Below are positions 19,967 through 29,534 of a stretch of 64,000 nucleotides of DNA, piece by piece. The notes below the pieces were generated by a model. It made no database searches, was not told the origin of the DNA, and saw nothing but the letters and a program-made list of their open reading frames with translations. The stretch is from NCBI GenBank assembly GCA_025359125.1, contig JANYHI010000068.1:124001-188000 (forward strand). The letters are read 5' to 3'. This stretch comes from Cytophagales bacterium. GTDB lineage: Bacteria; Bacteroidota; Bacteroidia; Cytophagales; Cyclobacteriaceae. The number at the start of each line of letters is the position of its first letter. The first letter of the stretch is position 1. A program made the translations under genes and the position numbers.

Positions 19967-22807
19967 ATGGCTCTAAAAAGAATTGTAACATTTGACAACA
20001 TGACAGAATTGCGAGCAAGCAATATTTTTTCAACAACAACTCAAAGTGAATTAGTGGCTGAAATACTTGGCTATTATTCAATTAATGATGGAGGTTCAGG
20101 TCAGCTCTATTATGACAGTGTAAGTACATTAGCGGATAATGGAGGAAGTGTAATAAAGCCTAACAGTATTGGAGTTGGGTCGCCAGGAAGGTGGATTGGT
20201 ATTTTTGAAAATGATATTTATAATTTAAAGCGTTTTGGTGCTAAAGCTGATTATGGAAGTGGTAACACTAATAACTCACCAATTATTCAAACAGTCATCG
20301 ATAGTTTAACTCAAGGATCAGTAATAACATTATTCATTCCGGCTGGTAAATATTATTGTCTTAATACCATTAATGTTGTTGATAAGCCTATACACCTTGA
20401 GGGTGAGGGCACTGAAGCATATAGTGTTGGGGTGTCAAAACTAATGTTTCCTGTAAGTAAAGTGGGTATCAGTTGGACGAGAACAATAACTTATGGATAT
20501 CAGAAAGGCGCTATTAAAAACTTGGTGATTGAAGCAGAAGCCAAAAATCCATTAGATGTTTTTCCTTTCCTCTATAATGGTATTGAGATTTCATCGGTTA
20601 CCACTGTTAGTCATGTACGAGTAATTGGTTTTAGCGGAAATGGCATACAGATTACGAGTGCAGTTGGCCTGGGTACTGATGCTTCGTTAAGCTATTTTGA
20701 GAAAGTTGTTTCATCAAATAATAATGGGAGTGGGTTTTATATTGGAGGTCCAGATGTAAATCAAATCTCTTTTATTGGATGTGATGTTAGAGACAATAGC
20801 AGATACGGATTTGAGGATGCAAGTTTTTTGGGGAACCAGTATTTTGGTTGCTCTGGTCATGCCAACACCCTTGGTCATTTCTATTGTGTTGGGCTAAATG
20901 CTTACTCAACTTATGTGGGTTGTTATGGTGAAGGAGATGGGTCTGCAGCCTCCACTATTACATCACCGTATTCAACGGTAGTTGGAGGCATACATGCAAA
21001 TGGATTATCCAATGCACCTTATTGGGCTGGGTTTAAAATGTATAACAAAGGATTAAACTTCATAAAGAATGACCCTGGATCTGGTCAAGATATAGGAATA
21101 GGTCTTCATGAAGGACAGATGGATTTTTACGGACCCGGAGGAGAAGCATTTTATTTAAAAAATAAAAGTGCCTACCCAGGAACCTACTTCTCCATGGAGG
21201 CTGGAATTAATGCACCTGGAGAAAGTCAGCTATGGGAAATGTTAGGTATTGGCCAAATACTAAGAATACCTTACGAAGCTCAGATTCCTTTTCCTTCAAA
21301 TCTGCCTCCACGGTATCTAAGACATGCAACTCATGCATTCAGGCAAATATATCTGAATGGTAAATTCGTAGGATTTACATTCGATAATCTACAAACTCAA
21401 CTAAATAATGGCTACTACTCTACTGTAAATTATCATCAGGGTGATTTATTCTTCAACGCTAGATATGACGGATCTAATCCAATCGGGTGGATGTGCTATT
21501 CAAATGGAAGTGTGGGAGTTTATAGTGAAGGATTAACGGCAACCAATCCAAGTGGTGGCACTATCCTAACATTGAATGCCATAACATCAGCTTTGCACGA
21601 AGGTCAATCCATTTTAGTGAATGGAATTGCCTCCATGATTATGGATTTTAGCAATGGTGATAAGACAAAACCTATAATGGATAAAGACATGGGCATTTTT
21701 TCCACCCCAAAGTCCATTTCATATGTTGCTCCATTATTTAAACCATTCAGTGACTCTTCAGCAACAATTGATTTAACTTACTTTGGTGACGGATCAGATG
21801 GCGATGCGATTATAACTTCAGCTACTCAAACCGCTGGCACTTGGTTAGCATCTGGATTATTAAGTCGCGATGCTTATCTAAATAATCTTTCAATCAATTC
21901 TTTGGGTTCCCTTGATCTTAATGGGTATCGGCTTTTCGTTTTGAACACCCTTGATATTGCAGCTGCTAATAGTAATTCTATTCATAGCAATGCTAACAAC
22001 GGTGCGAATGCAAGCTCAGCCACTGGAGCAAGCGCTGTCTCAGCATCAACATCTAAAACTATTGGCGTTGGTACACAAGGAGGTGCGGGAGGCTCAGGTG
22101 GAACTGCTGCTGGTGCTCAAGCCGTTTCAATATCAGCACCATCTCCATCTAATGGTGGGAGATCAGGTTCAGGAGGCGCTGCAGGAAGTGGATCAAGTGG
22201 TGCAGGTGGAGTTGCGAGAGTTTCTTTAGCTCCTACAAATTCTCTTAAGTTAAAGAGGCTTACTTTAGATTTGATTCGCGGAGCAACATTATTAGTCGGT
22301 GGTGGTGGCGCTCCAGGAGGAGCTGGTGGTGGTGGGGATGGAACAGCAGGAGGAGGAGGAGGATCTGGTGGAAATGGAGGCAATGTTGGATTGGTTTCCG
22401 CTAGAACTATAAATCGTAGCGCTTCGACTGCCGTTGGAGCTATAAGCATGCTAGGCGGCAATGGTGGGTCCGGCTTTTCTTCATCTGCTGGTAACCGAGG
22501 TGGTGGAGCAGGAGCTGGTGGTGGTTGGTTAGTGATAATTTATAAATTTCTTACAGGAGTGAATGGCAATAATGTAATAAGATGTAATGGTGGCAAAGGA
22601 GGTAATGGGGGTAACGGATTTGGTACTGGTGTAGGAGGGGCAGGCGGAAATGGAGGATATGGCGGTCGAATCACTTTGATAAATACCGGTGCCAATACCA
22701 TTGTGGAATTAGATAATACTCTAACTGCAGGTACAAATGGAAGTAGTGCTGCTGGTAATACTGGTGGTGGTGGTGGAAATGGTACGCTAACTCAATCAAA
22801 TTTATAA
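19967..22807 (+). CDS. Tailspike-like right-handed beta-helix (pectate-lyase-3-type) protein with C-terminal glycine-rich domain
   Basis: NLKRFGAKADYGSGNTNNSPIIQTVIDSL is a typical tailspike/pectate lyase entry motif. C-terminal ~250 aa is GGGGAPGGAGGGGDGTAGGGGGSGGNGGN-type. No apparent signal peptide. Confidence 0.75.
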   Translation: MALKRIVTFDNMTELRASNIFSTTTQSELVAEILGYYSINDGGSGQLYYDSVSTLADNGGSVIKPNSIGVGSPGRWIGIFENDIYNLKRFGAKADYGSGNTNNSPIIQTVIDSLTQGSVITLFIPAGKYYCLNTINVVDKPIHLEGEGTEAYSVGVSKLMFPVSKVGISWTRTITYGYQKGAIKNLVIEAEAKNPLDVFPFLYNGIEISSVTTVSHVRVIGFSGNGIQITSAVGLGTDASLSYFEKVVSSNNNGSGFYIGGPDVNQISFIGCDVRDNSRYGFEDASFLGNQYFGCSGHANTLGHFYCVGLNAYSTYVGCYGEGDGSAASTITSPYSTVVGGIHANGLSNAPYWAGFKMYNKGLNFIKNDPGSGQDIGIGLHEGQMDFYGPGGEAFYLKNKSAYPGTYFSMEAGINAPGESQLWEMLGIGQILRIPYEAQIPFPSNLPPRYLRHATHAFRQIYLNGKFVGFTFDNLQTQLNNGYYSTVNYHQGDLFFNARYDGSNPIGWMCYSNGSVGVYSEGLTATNPSGGTILTLNAITSALHEGQSILVNGIASMIMDFSNGDKTKPIMDKDMGIFSTPKSISYVAPLFKPFSDSSATIDLTYFGDGSDGDAIITSATQTAGTWLASGLLSRDAYLNNLSINSLGSLDLNGYRLFVLNTLDIAAANSNSIHSNANNGANASSATGASAVSASTSKTIGVGTQGGAGGSGGTAAGAQAVSISAPSPSNGGRSGSGGAAGSGSSGAGGVARVSLAPTNSLKLKRLTLDLIRGATLLVGGGGAPGGAGGGGDGTAGGGGGSGGNGGNVGLVSARTINRSASTAVGAISMLGGNGGSGFSSSAGNRGGGAGAGGGWLVIIYKFLTGVNGNNVIRCNGGKGGNGGNGFGTGVGGAGGNGGYGGRITLINTGANTIVELDNTLTAGTNGSSAAGNTGGGGGNGTLTQSNL

Positions 22808-22849
22808 GTAGTTGAATTTTTCAGCACATTAGCTTTCGTTTACTCTTTT

Positions 22850-24181
22850 ATGGAACTTAGGGATTTCATAGTTACCCCCATTTTACTAATGGTGATTTGT
22901 GTAGCATCCTACATAATAAGACCTTTAGTAACAGATGCCGTTAATCGTGCCTATTTTTTCCCTGCGCTATGGCTAAAGATAATTGGTGCTATTAGTATAG
23001 GCATTATTTATCAATTTTATTATGATGGCGGTGATACATTTATGTATCATACTTATGGAAGTCGCTTTGTTTGGGAAGCCTTTTGCGATTCCCCTTCAAA
23101 AGGTCTGAAATTACTTTTTTCAGATGGAATAGATCAGGCAGGCGTTTACAAATACACTTCTCAAATTTATTTTTTTCGTGACCCTGCATCATATACTATC
23201 GTTCGCATTGCCTCTATTTTTGATTTGATAACTTTTTCTACCTACTCAGCTACTGCTGTGTTATTTGCTGTGTTTAGTTTTATAGGTATGTGGATGTTCT
23301 TCCTTACCTTCTACAAGCAATATCCACATTTACATAAAGGTTTTGCGCTGGCGGCATTTTTCATGCCTTCCGTTTTCTTCTGGGGTTCAGGTGTTTTGAA
23401 AGATTCAATTACACTGGCGTGTTTAGGAATTGCAACGTACCAGTTTTATAAAATTTTCTTTGAACGCAAAATCACCTTCATCAATTTTCTAATTCTCCTC
23501 ATTGCGTTATACGGAATTTTCAGTGTAAAAAAATTTGTACTTCAAGCATACCTACCTGCAGCAATCGTATGGATCTTTGCCCGAAATCTCGGACATATTC
23601 GCTCCTTTGTATTGAAATTAATGTTAGTGCCTTTTGTTGCCATAATCGTGATCGCGTCAGCTTACTATGCTATTGTAAAAGTGGGCGAAGATGATGCGCG
23701 CTATTCCATTTCTAAAATTGCAGAGACCGCTCAGGTTACCGCGTACGATATCCGGTATTGGTCGGGTCGTGATGCTGGTTCTGGTTATTCGCTCGGAGAA
23801 CTGGATGGCACGTTTGGCTCGATGGTTCGATTGGCGCCACAGGCTATTAATGTTTCGTTGTTTCGTCCTTATATATGGGAAGTACGAAATCCACTAATGC
23901 TTTTATCGGCAATGGAAAGTTCTTGTTTGTTAGGCTTTGCTCTTTATGTAATATTCAAGAAGCGATCCTTATTCCTTGCTGCATTTTCCAATTCAAATGT
24001 AATTTTTGCAATGGTGTTTTCCATTTCCTTTTCCTTTGCAGTGGGTATATCTACTTTTAACTTTGGAACGCTTGTGCGCTACAAAATTCCCTTACTTCCT
24101 TTTTTCCTTACCGCACTTATTCTGATGATGGATTATGAAAAAAGCTATAGGAAATTAGATGAATTTGAAAGCACTGAATAG
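22850..24181 (+). CDS. Polytopic membrane protein of the polysaccharide locus (possible polymerase or GT-C-like)
   Basis: 443 aa, about ten hydrophobic segments; VFFWGSGVLKDSITLACLGIATY; embedded in glycan genes. Confidence 0.6.
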   Translation: MELRDFIVTPILLMVICVASYIIRPLVTDAVNRAYFFPALWLKIIGAISIGIIYQFYYDGGDTFMYHTYGSRFVWEAFCDSPSKGLKLLFSDGIDQAGVYKYTSQIYFFRDPASYTIVRIASIFDLITFSTYSATAVLFAVFSFIGMWMFFLTFYKQYPHLHKGFALAAFFMPSVFFWGSGVLKDSITLACLGIATYQFYKIFFERKITFINFLILLIALYGIFSVKKFVLQAYLPAAIVWIFARNLGHIRSFVLKLMLVPFVAIIVIASAYYAIVKVGEDDARYSISKIAETAQVTAYDIRYWSGRDAGSGYSLGELDGTFGSMVRLAPQAINVSLFRPYIWEVRNPLMLLSAMESSCLLGFALYVIFKKRSLFLAAFSNSNVIFAMVFSISFSFAVGISTFNFGTLVRYKIPLLPFFLTALILMMDYEKSYRKLDEFESTE

Positions 24182-24357
24182 CAGTTCATAATTTTCTTTT
24201 TGCCTTCTGCGTCAATTCATTTTTGTAGTTCAAATGAGTACTCAAAAAAACAGGAGAGTAAACTGATGTTTATTCTTTTAAAACGCATAATTAATTTCTT
24301 GTTCGTCAAGTTCAAAGAAGAGACACCCTGAAGGTTACTTTATTACCGATTATCGCC

Positions 24358-24405
24358 ATGGAGCTAAGAAACTTCATTGTTGAAGCACATTTAATGCTAT
24401 GCTGA
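24358..24405 (+). pseudogene. Truncated 5' remnant of a paralogue of the 22850-24181 membrane gene
   Basis: ATG...TGA encodes MELRNFIVEAHLMLC*, compared with MELRDFIVTPILLMVIC at the start of the intact gene. Confidence 0.45.
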
Positions 24406-24412
24406 TTATAAT

Positions 24413-25519
24413 CTAATTAGCTGATGCAGTGCTAGCAATAATTACAAATTTCTTTTTCAAGTTCAAAAAGTATTTTTCAAAATAAGTATATGAAAAATAA
24501 GAAATTAATATCGTTGTGCTGAGTATAACAAAATAAACAATAAAATATTTGTATGGCGGGGAAACGTTCGCTCTACCAAAGATTTTAGAAAAGAAGAAAA
24601 TTAAAAGTGGATGAATGACATAAATTCCGTATGATATTTTTCCTAAAAAATCGAACACATTGATCTCTAAATTAATTATTCTGTTATTAATTCTTATCTG
24701 TCCAATTATCAATCCAAGGGCAACCACACAAATAATTTCATTGTCAATTATTGAGGCCAAATGAAATTTGTTAATTGCCACTAATAAAACTATAAACCAG
24801 CAAGAACCCTGATATATTTTATTATCGGTTGTTAGTAAAAACAACTTATTTTTTTGGTTATACAGTATAGCGCCCAATGCCCCAATCATCATACAATGAA
24901 ATCGTGTAACCGTTATTATGTCTTCAAGAAGAGTATTTGGATAAAAAGAATGGAGAAAAACTTTTGTCCCTAATAGAATGGCAATAATAAAGACAATAAT
25001 GGGGACAATATTTTTTTCGATTTTTTTATTGAACCAAGGCCAGAATAAGTAAAACTGTTCTTCCACTCCTAAAGACCAATAATGTTCTAAAAAGGGTAAC
25101 GCAGTCCCTGCAATGAATGGAATGTTAGCAGCATAAAATAGATACAGGAACAACGATTTTAAATCCAGACCAAGGTCAAGTATAGCTATAGTAGTTACAG
25201 CAATAACCAAGTACAAATAATACAAAGGCCAAATGCGTAGGATTCTCCGTAGATAGAATTTTTTAACATTAATTGGCTGAACTTCTTTTTCGGCCTGAAG
25301 TAAATAGGTAATTAAAAAACCACTTAGGACAAAAAAAATACTTACTCCGTATCCTGCTAGAGTCAGTCCCTTAGGTGTACCATCCTGAAAAGTACCAAAT
25401 ATGTGAGGGTTAAGATTGAATTCTTTAAGAGCTAAAGTAATATGAGATAGCACTACAGCAATTGCAGCAATTGCTCTTAGTCCATTTAGTCCAGGAAAGT
25501 ATATTGGGTCATTTCTCAT
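24413..25519 (-). CDS. Acyltransferase family 3 (OafA-like) membrane O-acyltransferase
   Basis: FPGLNGLRAIAAIAVVLSHI, GYGVSIFFVLSGFLITYLL, EHYWSLGVEEQFYLFWP. Confidence 0.93.
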   Translation of the reverse strand: MRNDPIYFPGLNGLRAIAAIAVVLSHITLALKEFNLNPHIFGTFQDGTPKGLTLAGYGVSIFFVLSGFLITYLLQAEKEVQPINVKKFYLRRILRIWPLYYLYLVIAVTTIAILDLGLDLKSLFLYLFYAANIPFIAGTALPFLEHYWSLGVEEQFYLFWPWFNKKIEKNIVPIIVFIIAILLGTKVFLHSFYPNTLLEDIITVTRFHCMMIGALGAILYNQKNKLFLLTTDNKIYQGSCWFIVLLVAINKFHLASIIDNEIICVVALGLIIGQIRINNRIINLEINVFDFLGKISYGIYVIHPLLIFFFSKIFGRANVSPPYKYFIVYFVILSTTILISYFSYTYFEKYFLNLKKKFVIIASTASAN

Positions 25520-25653
25520 CTATTAATCTGTTGTGAATATATTTTTTTGATATTTAGCTACAGTCTTCAATATTAATAAAAGGATCAAAAAATGTTTTTT
25601 AAATCTTTAAAAACCAATTAGCGATATTCAGCTTTGAGATCAGTGATGTTAGT

Positions 25654-26748
25654 TTATTCAAACAACGATAAAAAGTTGGATGAATTGGATTCAACAGAAT
25701 AGTGATTCACTATTTTCTCACGGCCTTTCGTGCCCATAAGCTTCCGGAGTTCTGTATCTTCAATTAATTTCTGGATACTTTCTTCCCATTGTATTACTGA
25801 ATTGCACAAGAACCCATTTATTCCATCATCAATAATAATAGAGTTAACTCCAACGGGTGACGCTAGCGCGGGAATGCCGAGGGCTATATACTGAAGTGCC
25901 TTAAAACCACACTTACCTTTCGCCCAGATATCATCCGCAAGTGGCATAAGACCGATATCAAATTGTAATAAATCCTGAATCTCATTTTCCTTCGACCACT
26001 GCACAAAATGAAGGGATGATAATTCGAAGGTTGGTTTTTTATCAGCAATGACTGTAAACTTTAATCGACTGGAAAACTTTTTCTCCAGAAATTGAATGGC
26101 CGGAACAATAAAGTCAATGTATTGCAAAGTTGAATGTGTACCCGTCCAACCAATAGTGAATGTATCGGATTTTATTTTTTGCGAATACAATGCTGGATTA
26201 TGAAGTTTCTCAGCATCGATGGTAGTGGGATTCAAAAAAACGCGGCTATTAAATCGCTTTGCATAATCACGCAGGTATTCATTTCCGCAGCTAATCGCAT
26301 AACTCCATTTGCAAATTGAACTCACTTTCGAATGCCATTTTAATTTTGAAGCCAGGTTATTTTCCTCGCTGGTATTTGGCAGCCAGATGGCATCATCAAA
26401 ATCATAAATAATCTTTTTCCTAAATACTTTTGCTACCATCCACTCAAACCAAGGTGGACCAATGGGAGTTGCTTCACGGTGAATAAAGATGAAATCGTAA
26501 TGCCGAACCGAAGGCAAAAGCATTATGCGATCCAGAAACCCTTTAAGAACACCGAATATTTTGCGCGCAGAATTTCCTCGCTGATATAAAACCTTCCAAA
26601 CAGAAAGCGAGAGAAAAGAACGTACCTCAATTGAAAATCCATTTGATCGAAGTATGTCAAAATACTGCTCAAATCGAAACCGCTGCGAAGGCGCTTCACC
26701 AAGCGGGTACGGACAAATAAAAAGAATGCGTAATCTATTTTTTAGCAT
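25654..26748 (-). CDS. Glycosyltransferase (GT4-like)
   Basis: LFICPYPLGEAPSQRFRFEQY, FDIGLMPLADDIWAKGKCGFKALQYIALGIPALASPVGVN. Confidence 0.85.
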   Translation of the reverse strand: MLKNRLRILFICPYPLGEAPSQRFRFEQYFDILRSNGFSIEVRSFLSLSVWKVLYQRGNSARKIFGVLKGFLDRIMLLPSVRHYDFIFIHREATPIGPPWFEWMVAKVFRKKIIYDFDDAIWLPNTSEENNLASKLKWHSKVSSICKWSYAISCGNEYLRDYAKRFNSRVFLNPTTIDAEKLHNPALYSQKIKSDTFTIGWTGTHSTLQYIDFIVPAIQFLEKKFSSRLKFTVIADKKPTFELSSLHFVQWSKENEIQDLLQFDIGLMPLADDIWAKGKCGFKALQYIALGIPALASPVGVNSIIIDDGINGFLCNSVIQWEESIQKLIEDTELRKLMGTKGREKIVNHYSVESNSSNFLSLFE

Positions 26749-26766
26749 TTTTGTACAACAATTGAA

Positions 26767-27618
26767 ATGTCTTTCATGGATGTGAAGAAAGTTGATGATT
26801 TTTATTTTGAAATAAAGCCAAAATTAGCGTTCAGCTTGAATTTGAAGGAGTTAGTTGAGTATAAAGAACTCTTTTATTTTTTTACGTGGCGCGATGTAAA
26901 GGTCAAATATAAACAGACTGCGCTTGGTTTTCTCTGGGCTGTCCTTCAGCCTTTAATAATGATGGTCATCTTTACCTTCTTTATTGGAAAGGCAATGAAA
27001 GTTCCCTCTGATGATATGGACTACCCTATCTTCGCATTTTCAGGATTAATCTTGTGGACGGTCTTCTCATCAGGCATTACCAATGCTGGCAATAGTATGG
27101 TAAGCAACGCACAAATTATTAAGAAGATTTATTTCCCCAGATTGGTAATTCCTATTTCATCTATATTGGTTTCAGTTTTTGATTTCCTAATCGCCTTTTT
27201 GGTGTTCATCGTTTTGCTTTTAGTCTATCAACAACCCATTCATTTTGTTCAAGCCTTTATTCTTTGGCCAACTGGATTAGTTGTTGCGGTAATCGCTACT
27301 TTTGGCCCCGGCTGCTTGCTTGCAGCGTTGAATGTAAAGTACCGCGACTTTCGATATGTAATTCCTTTTTTAGTACAGGCGTTTTTATTTCTTACACCCG
27401 TAATCTATCCGATTTCAATTGTCTCGAACCCTTGGTTAAAATATTTGCTCGCGCTCAATCCAATGTATGCTGCAATAACAATTTTCAGAATGCCAATGAT
27501 GAATAGTGCTCCAGACATGACATTGCTTTGGGTAAGTCTGTCTTCAGGTGTAATTCTCTTTTTTATTGGGTTAACCTATTTTCGGAAGACGGAAATGTAC
27601 TTTGCAGATCTGGCGTAA
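26767..27618 (+). CDS. ABC-type polysaccharide/polyol phosphate export permease (Wzm-like)
   Basis: FTWRDVKVKYKQTALGFLWAVLQPLIMMVIFTFFIG, NVKYRDFRYVIPFLVQAFLFLTPVIYP. Confidence 0.93.
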   Translation: MSFMDVKKVDDFYFEIKPKLAFSLNLKELVEYKELFYFFTWRDVKVKYKQTALGFLWAVLQPLIMMVIFTFFIGKAMKVPSDDMDYPIFAFSGLILWTVFSSGITNAGNSMVSNAQIIKKIYFPRLVIPISSILVSVFDFLIAFLVFIVLLLVYQQPIHFVQAFILWPTGLVVAVIATFGPGCLLAALNVKYRDFRYVIPFLVQAFLFLTPVIYPISIVSNPWLKYLLALNPMYAAITIFRMPMMNSAPDMTLLWVSLSSGVILFFIGLTYFRKTEMYFADLA

Positions 27619-27619
27619 C

Positions 27620-28849
27620 ATGACACCTATTTTAGAAATTCAGGCTGTCTCCAAGAAGTTTAATATTCATCACGAAGGTGGACCTTACTTGAGCCTACGC
27701 GACAAAATAACGGGGTTCGCTAAATTTAAATCGTCACAAAAAAGTGATGAAGAATTTTGGGCGTTGAAAGATGTGAGCTTTAATGTAATGCCGGGCGAAT
27801 CCATCGGTATTATAGGAAAGAACGGTGCAGGCAAATCTACATTGCTGAAAATACTTTCAAAGATTACACCACCAAGTTCTGGCAAGATTATTAGTCGGGG
27901 AAGAATTGCGAGTTTGCTCGAAGTAGGAACAGGATTTCATCCGGAGCTAACTGGTAGAGAAAATGTATACCTCAACGGATCAATCCTGGGCATGCGCAAA
28001 AAAGAAATTGACGCGCGGTTTGAGGAGATTGTTGATTTCGCAGGCACTGAAAAATTTCTCGATACACCTTTGAAACATTATTCCAGTGGAATGCAACTGA
28101 GATTAGCTTTTGCTGTAGCTGCTTTTCTTGAACCAGAGATTCTTGTAATCGATGAAGTATTGGCTGTTGGTGATGCCGAGTTTCAGAAGAAGTGTTTAGG
28201 CAAGATGGAAGATGTGAGTAAAAGTGGAAGAACAATTTTATTTGTCAGCCACAACATGTCAGCTGTTGAAAGTTTGTGCAGTAAGTCCATTCTCCTTAAA
28301 AATGGTCAATTGCATTTTAGTGGATCTTCTACTGATGTTATCCAGCAATACATGAATTCATTGGACAGCCAGGCACTAGATAAAACTGGCGTTATTTTAT
28401 TGGATGATTCCAATAAACCAGTTCGCAAAGTCGAAATTCTTTGCGATGGAAAAAATTCCGGCACAGCGTATATGGGCTGTAAACTGGAGATACGAATTTA
28501 TTTTAAATCCGATGAAAAACTTGATGCACCCGTATTGGGCATTATTTTAAAAGACAGTCAGGGTATTCCGATGATTGGTGTGAACAACAAAAACTATGTT
28601 GGTAACTTAGCGTCACAACCCGTATCCGATGGATACATCTCAATGACCATTCCCTATTTAACATTATTCGAAGGAACCTACCACGCAGATATTCACTTCG
28701 GAAATGGATTTAAAGATATAGAGGTGTTGCGCGATTGTTTTCAAATCGTTGTAGAGTCTATTAGCTTTACAACGTCAGGAGAATTACCGGACAAAAAGCT
28801 CAACAGACTTTTTATAAAAGATATTGCGTGGAGTCTTAATGCCAAATAA
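27620..28849 (+). CDS. ABC-type polysaccharide export ATPase (Wzt-like) with C-terminal beta-sandwich domain
   Basis: Walker A GIIGKNGAGKSTLLK, signature HYSSGMQLRLAFAVA, Walker B EILVIDEVLAVGD; ~170-aa C-terminal extension. Start revised from TTG 27602 to ATG 27620. Confidence 0.93.
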   Translation: MTPILEIQAVSKKFNIHHEGGPYLSLRDKITGFAKFKSSQKSDEEFWALKDVSFNVMPGESIGIIGKNGAGKSTLLKILSKITPPSSGKIISRGRIASLLEVGTGFHPELTGRENVYLNGSILGMRKKEIDARFEEIVDFAGTEKFLDTPLKHYSSGMQLRLAFAVAAFLEPEILVIDEVLAVGDAEFQKKCLGKMEDVSKSGRTILFVSHNMSAVESLCSKSILLKNGQLHFSGSSTDVIQQYMNSLDSQALDKTGVILLDDSNKPVRKVEILCDGKNSGTAYMGCKLEIRIYFKSDEKLDAPVLGIILKDSQGIPMIGVNNKNYVGNLASQPVSDGYISMTIPYLTLFEGTYHADIHFGNGFKDIEVLRDCFQIVVESISFTTSGELPDKKLNRLFIKDIAWSLNAK

Positions 28850-29531
28850 AAATCACATGATCGGTAGAATTGCACGAAAGATTAGATTCATTTCACTTCA
28901 ATCTTCAGTTAGAGGTTTTGGTGAATTACAAAAAGTAAAACCGTTTGATCAACTTACTTTAAAAGTGATTGAAAAAAATAAAGAAATGCTTCGTCCGTAT
29001 TACGATCAATATGTACGTGATATTTCTAGCGCTGACATGGCTGCTTCTCTGGAGTTGGCTTCATCCATGTTTACGATTTGTAAAGTTAATCAATACAAAA
29101 AGTTATTGGACATGGGTTCTGGATTGAGCTCGTTCGTTTTTCGATTGTATGCAAAAGAAACTCCAGGGGTAACGGTTTATTCTGTTGACGATGATGCAGC
29201 GTGGCTTGAAAAGACAAAAGATTTTTTAACCCAACATAAAGTGGGGATTGAAAAAATGTATACTCTGGAGCAATTTTTAAAATCGGGCGAGTCGGGTTTT
29301 GATTGTATACTTCATGATCTCAATTTTGTGGAGGTACGAATAAATTATGTAGAGAAATTGATGAACATAGTGAAACCGGATGGGCTCATTATTTTCGATG
29401 ATGTTCATAAGCCAGATTATCTTTTTGCGTTGCTATCTAAGTTGAAAAGTATACCTTCAAAAATATTTACGGTAAAACCTGTTACAAACGATAGGTACGG
29501 TCGGTTTGCATTGGCGGTGGTGAAAGAATAG
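28839..29531 (+). CDS. SAM-dependent methyltransferase
   Basis: KKLLDMGSGLSSFVFRLYAKETPGVTVYSVDDD; IVKPDGLIIFDDVHKPD. Overlaps the end of the Wzt-like gene. Confidence 0.75.
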   Translation: MPNKNHMIGRIARKIRFISLQSSVRGFGELQKVKPFDQLTLKVIEKNKEMLRPYYDQYVRDISSADMAASLELASSMFTICKVNQYKKLLDMGSGLSSFVFRLYAKETPGVTVYSVDDDAAWLEKTKDFLTQHKVGIEKMYTLEQFLKSGESGFDCILHDLNFVEVRINYVEKLMNIVKPDGLIIFDDVHKPDYLFALLSKLKSIPSKIFTVKPVTNDRYGRFALAVVKE

Positions 29532-29534
29532 TAG

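Noticed and set aside
22117-22461. 114-aa Pro-rich minus-strand ORF
   Set aside because: Antisense reading of the Gly-rich coding tract (GGN becomes NCC, Pro-like); artefact.
19967-22807. Prophage assignment for the tailspike-like gene
   Set aside because: No capsid, terminase, portal, integrase or lysis genes nearby; neighbours are glycan biosynthesis genes.
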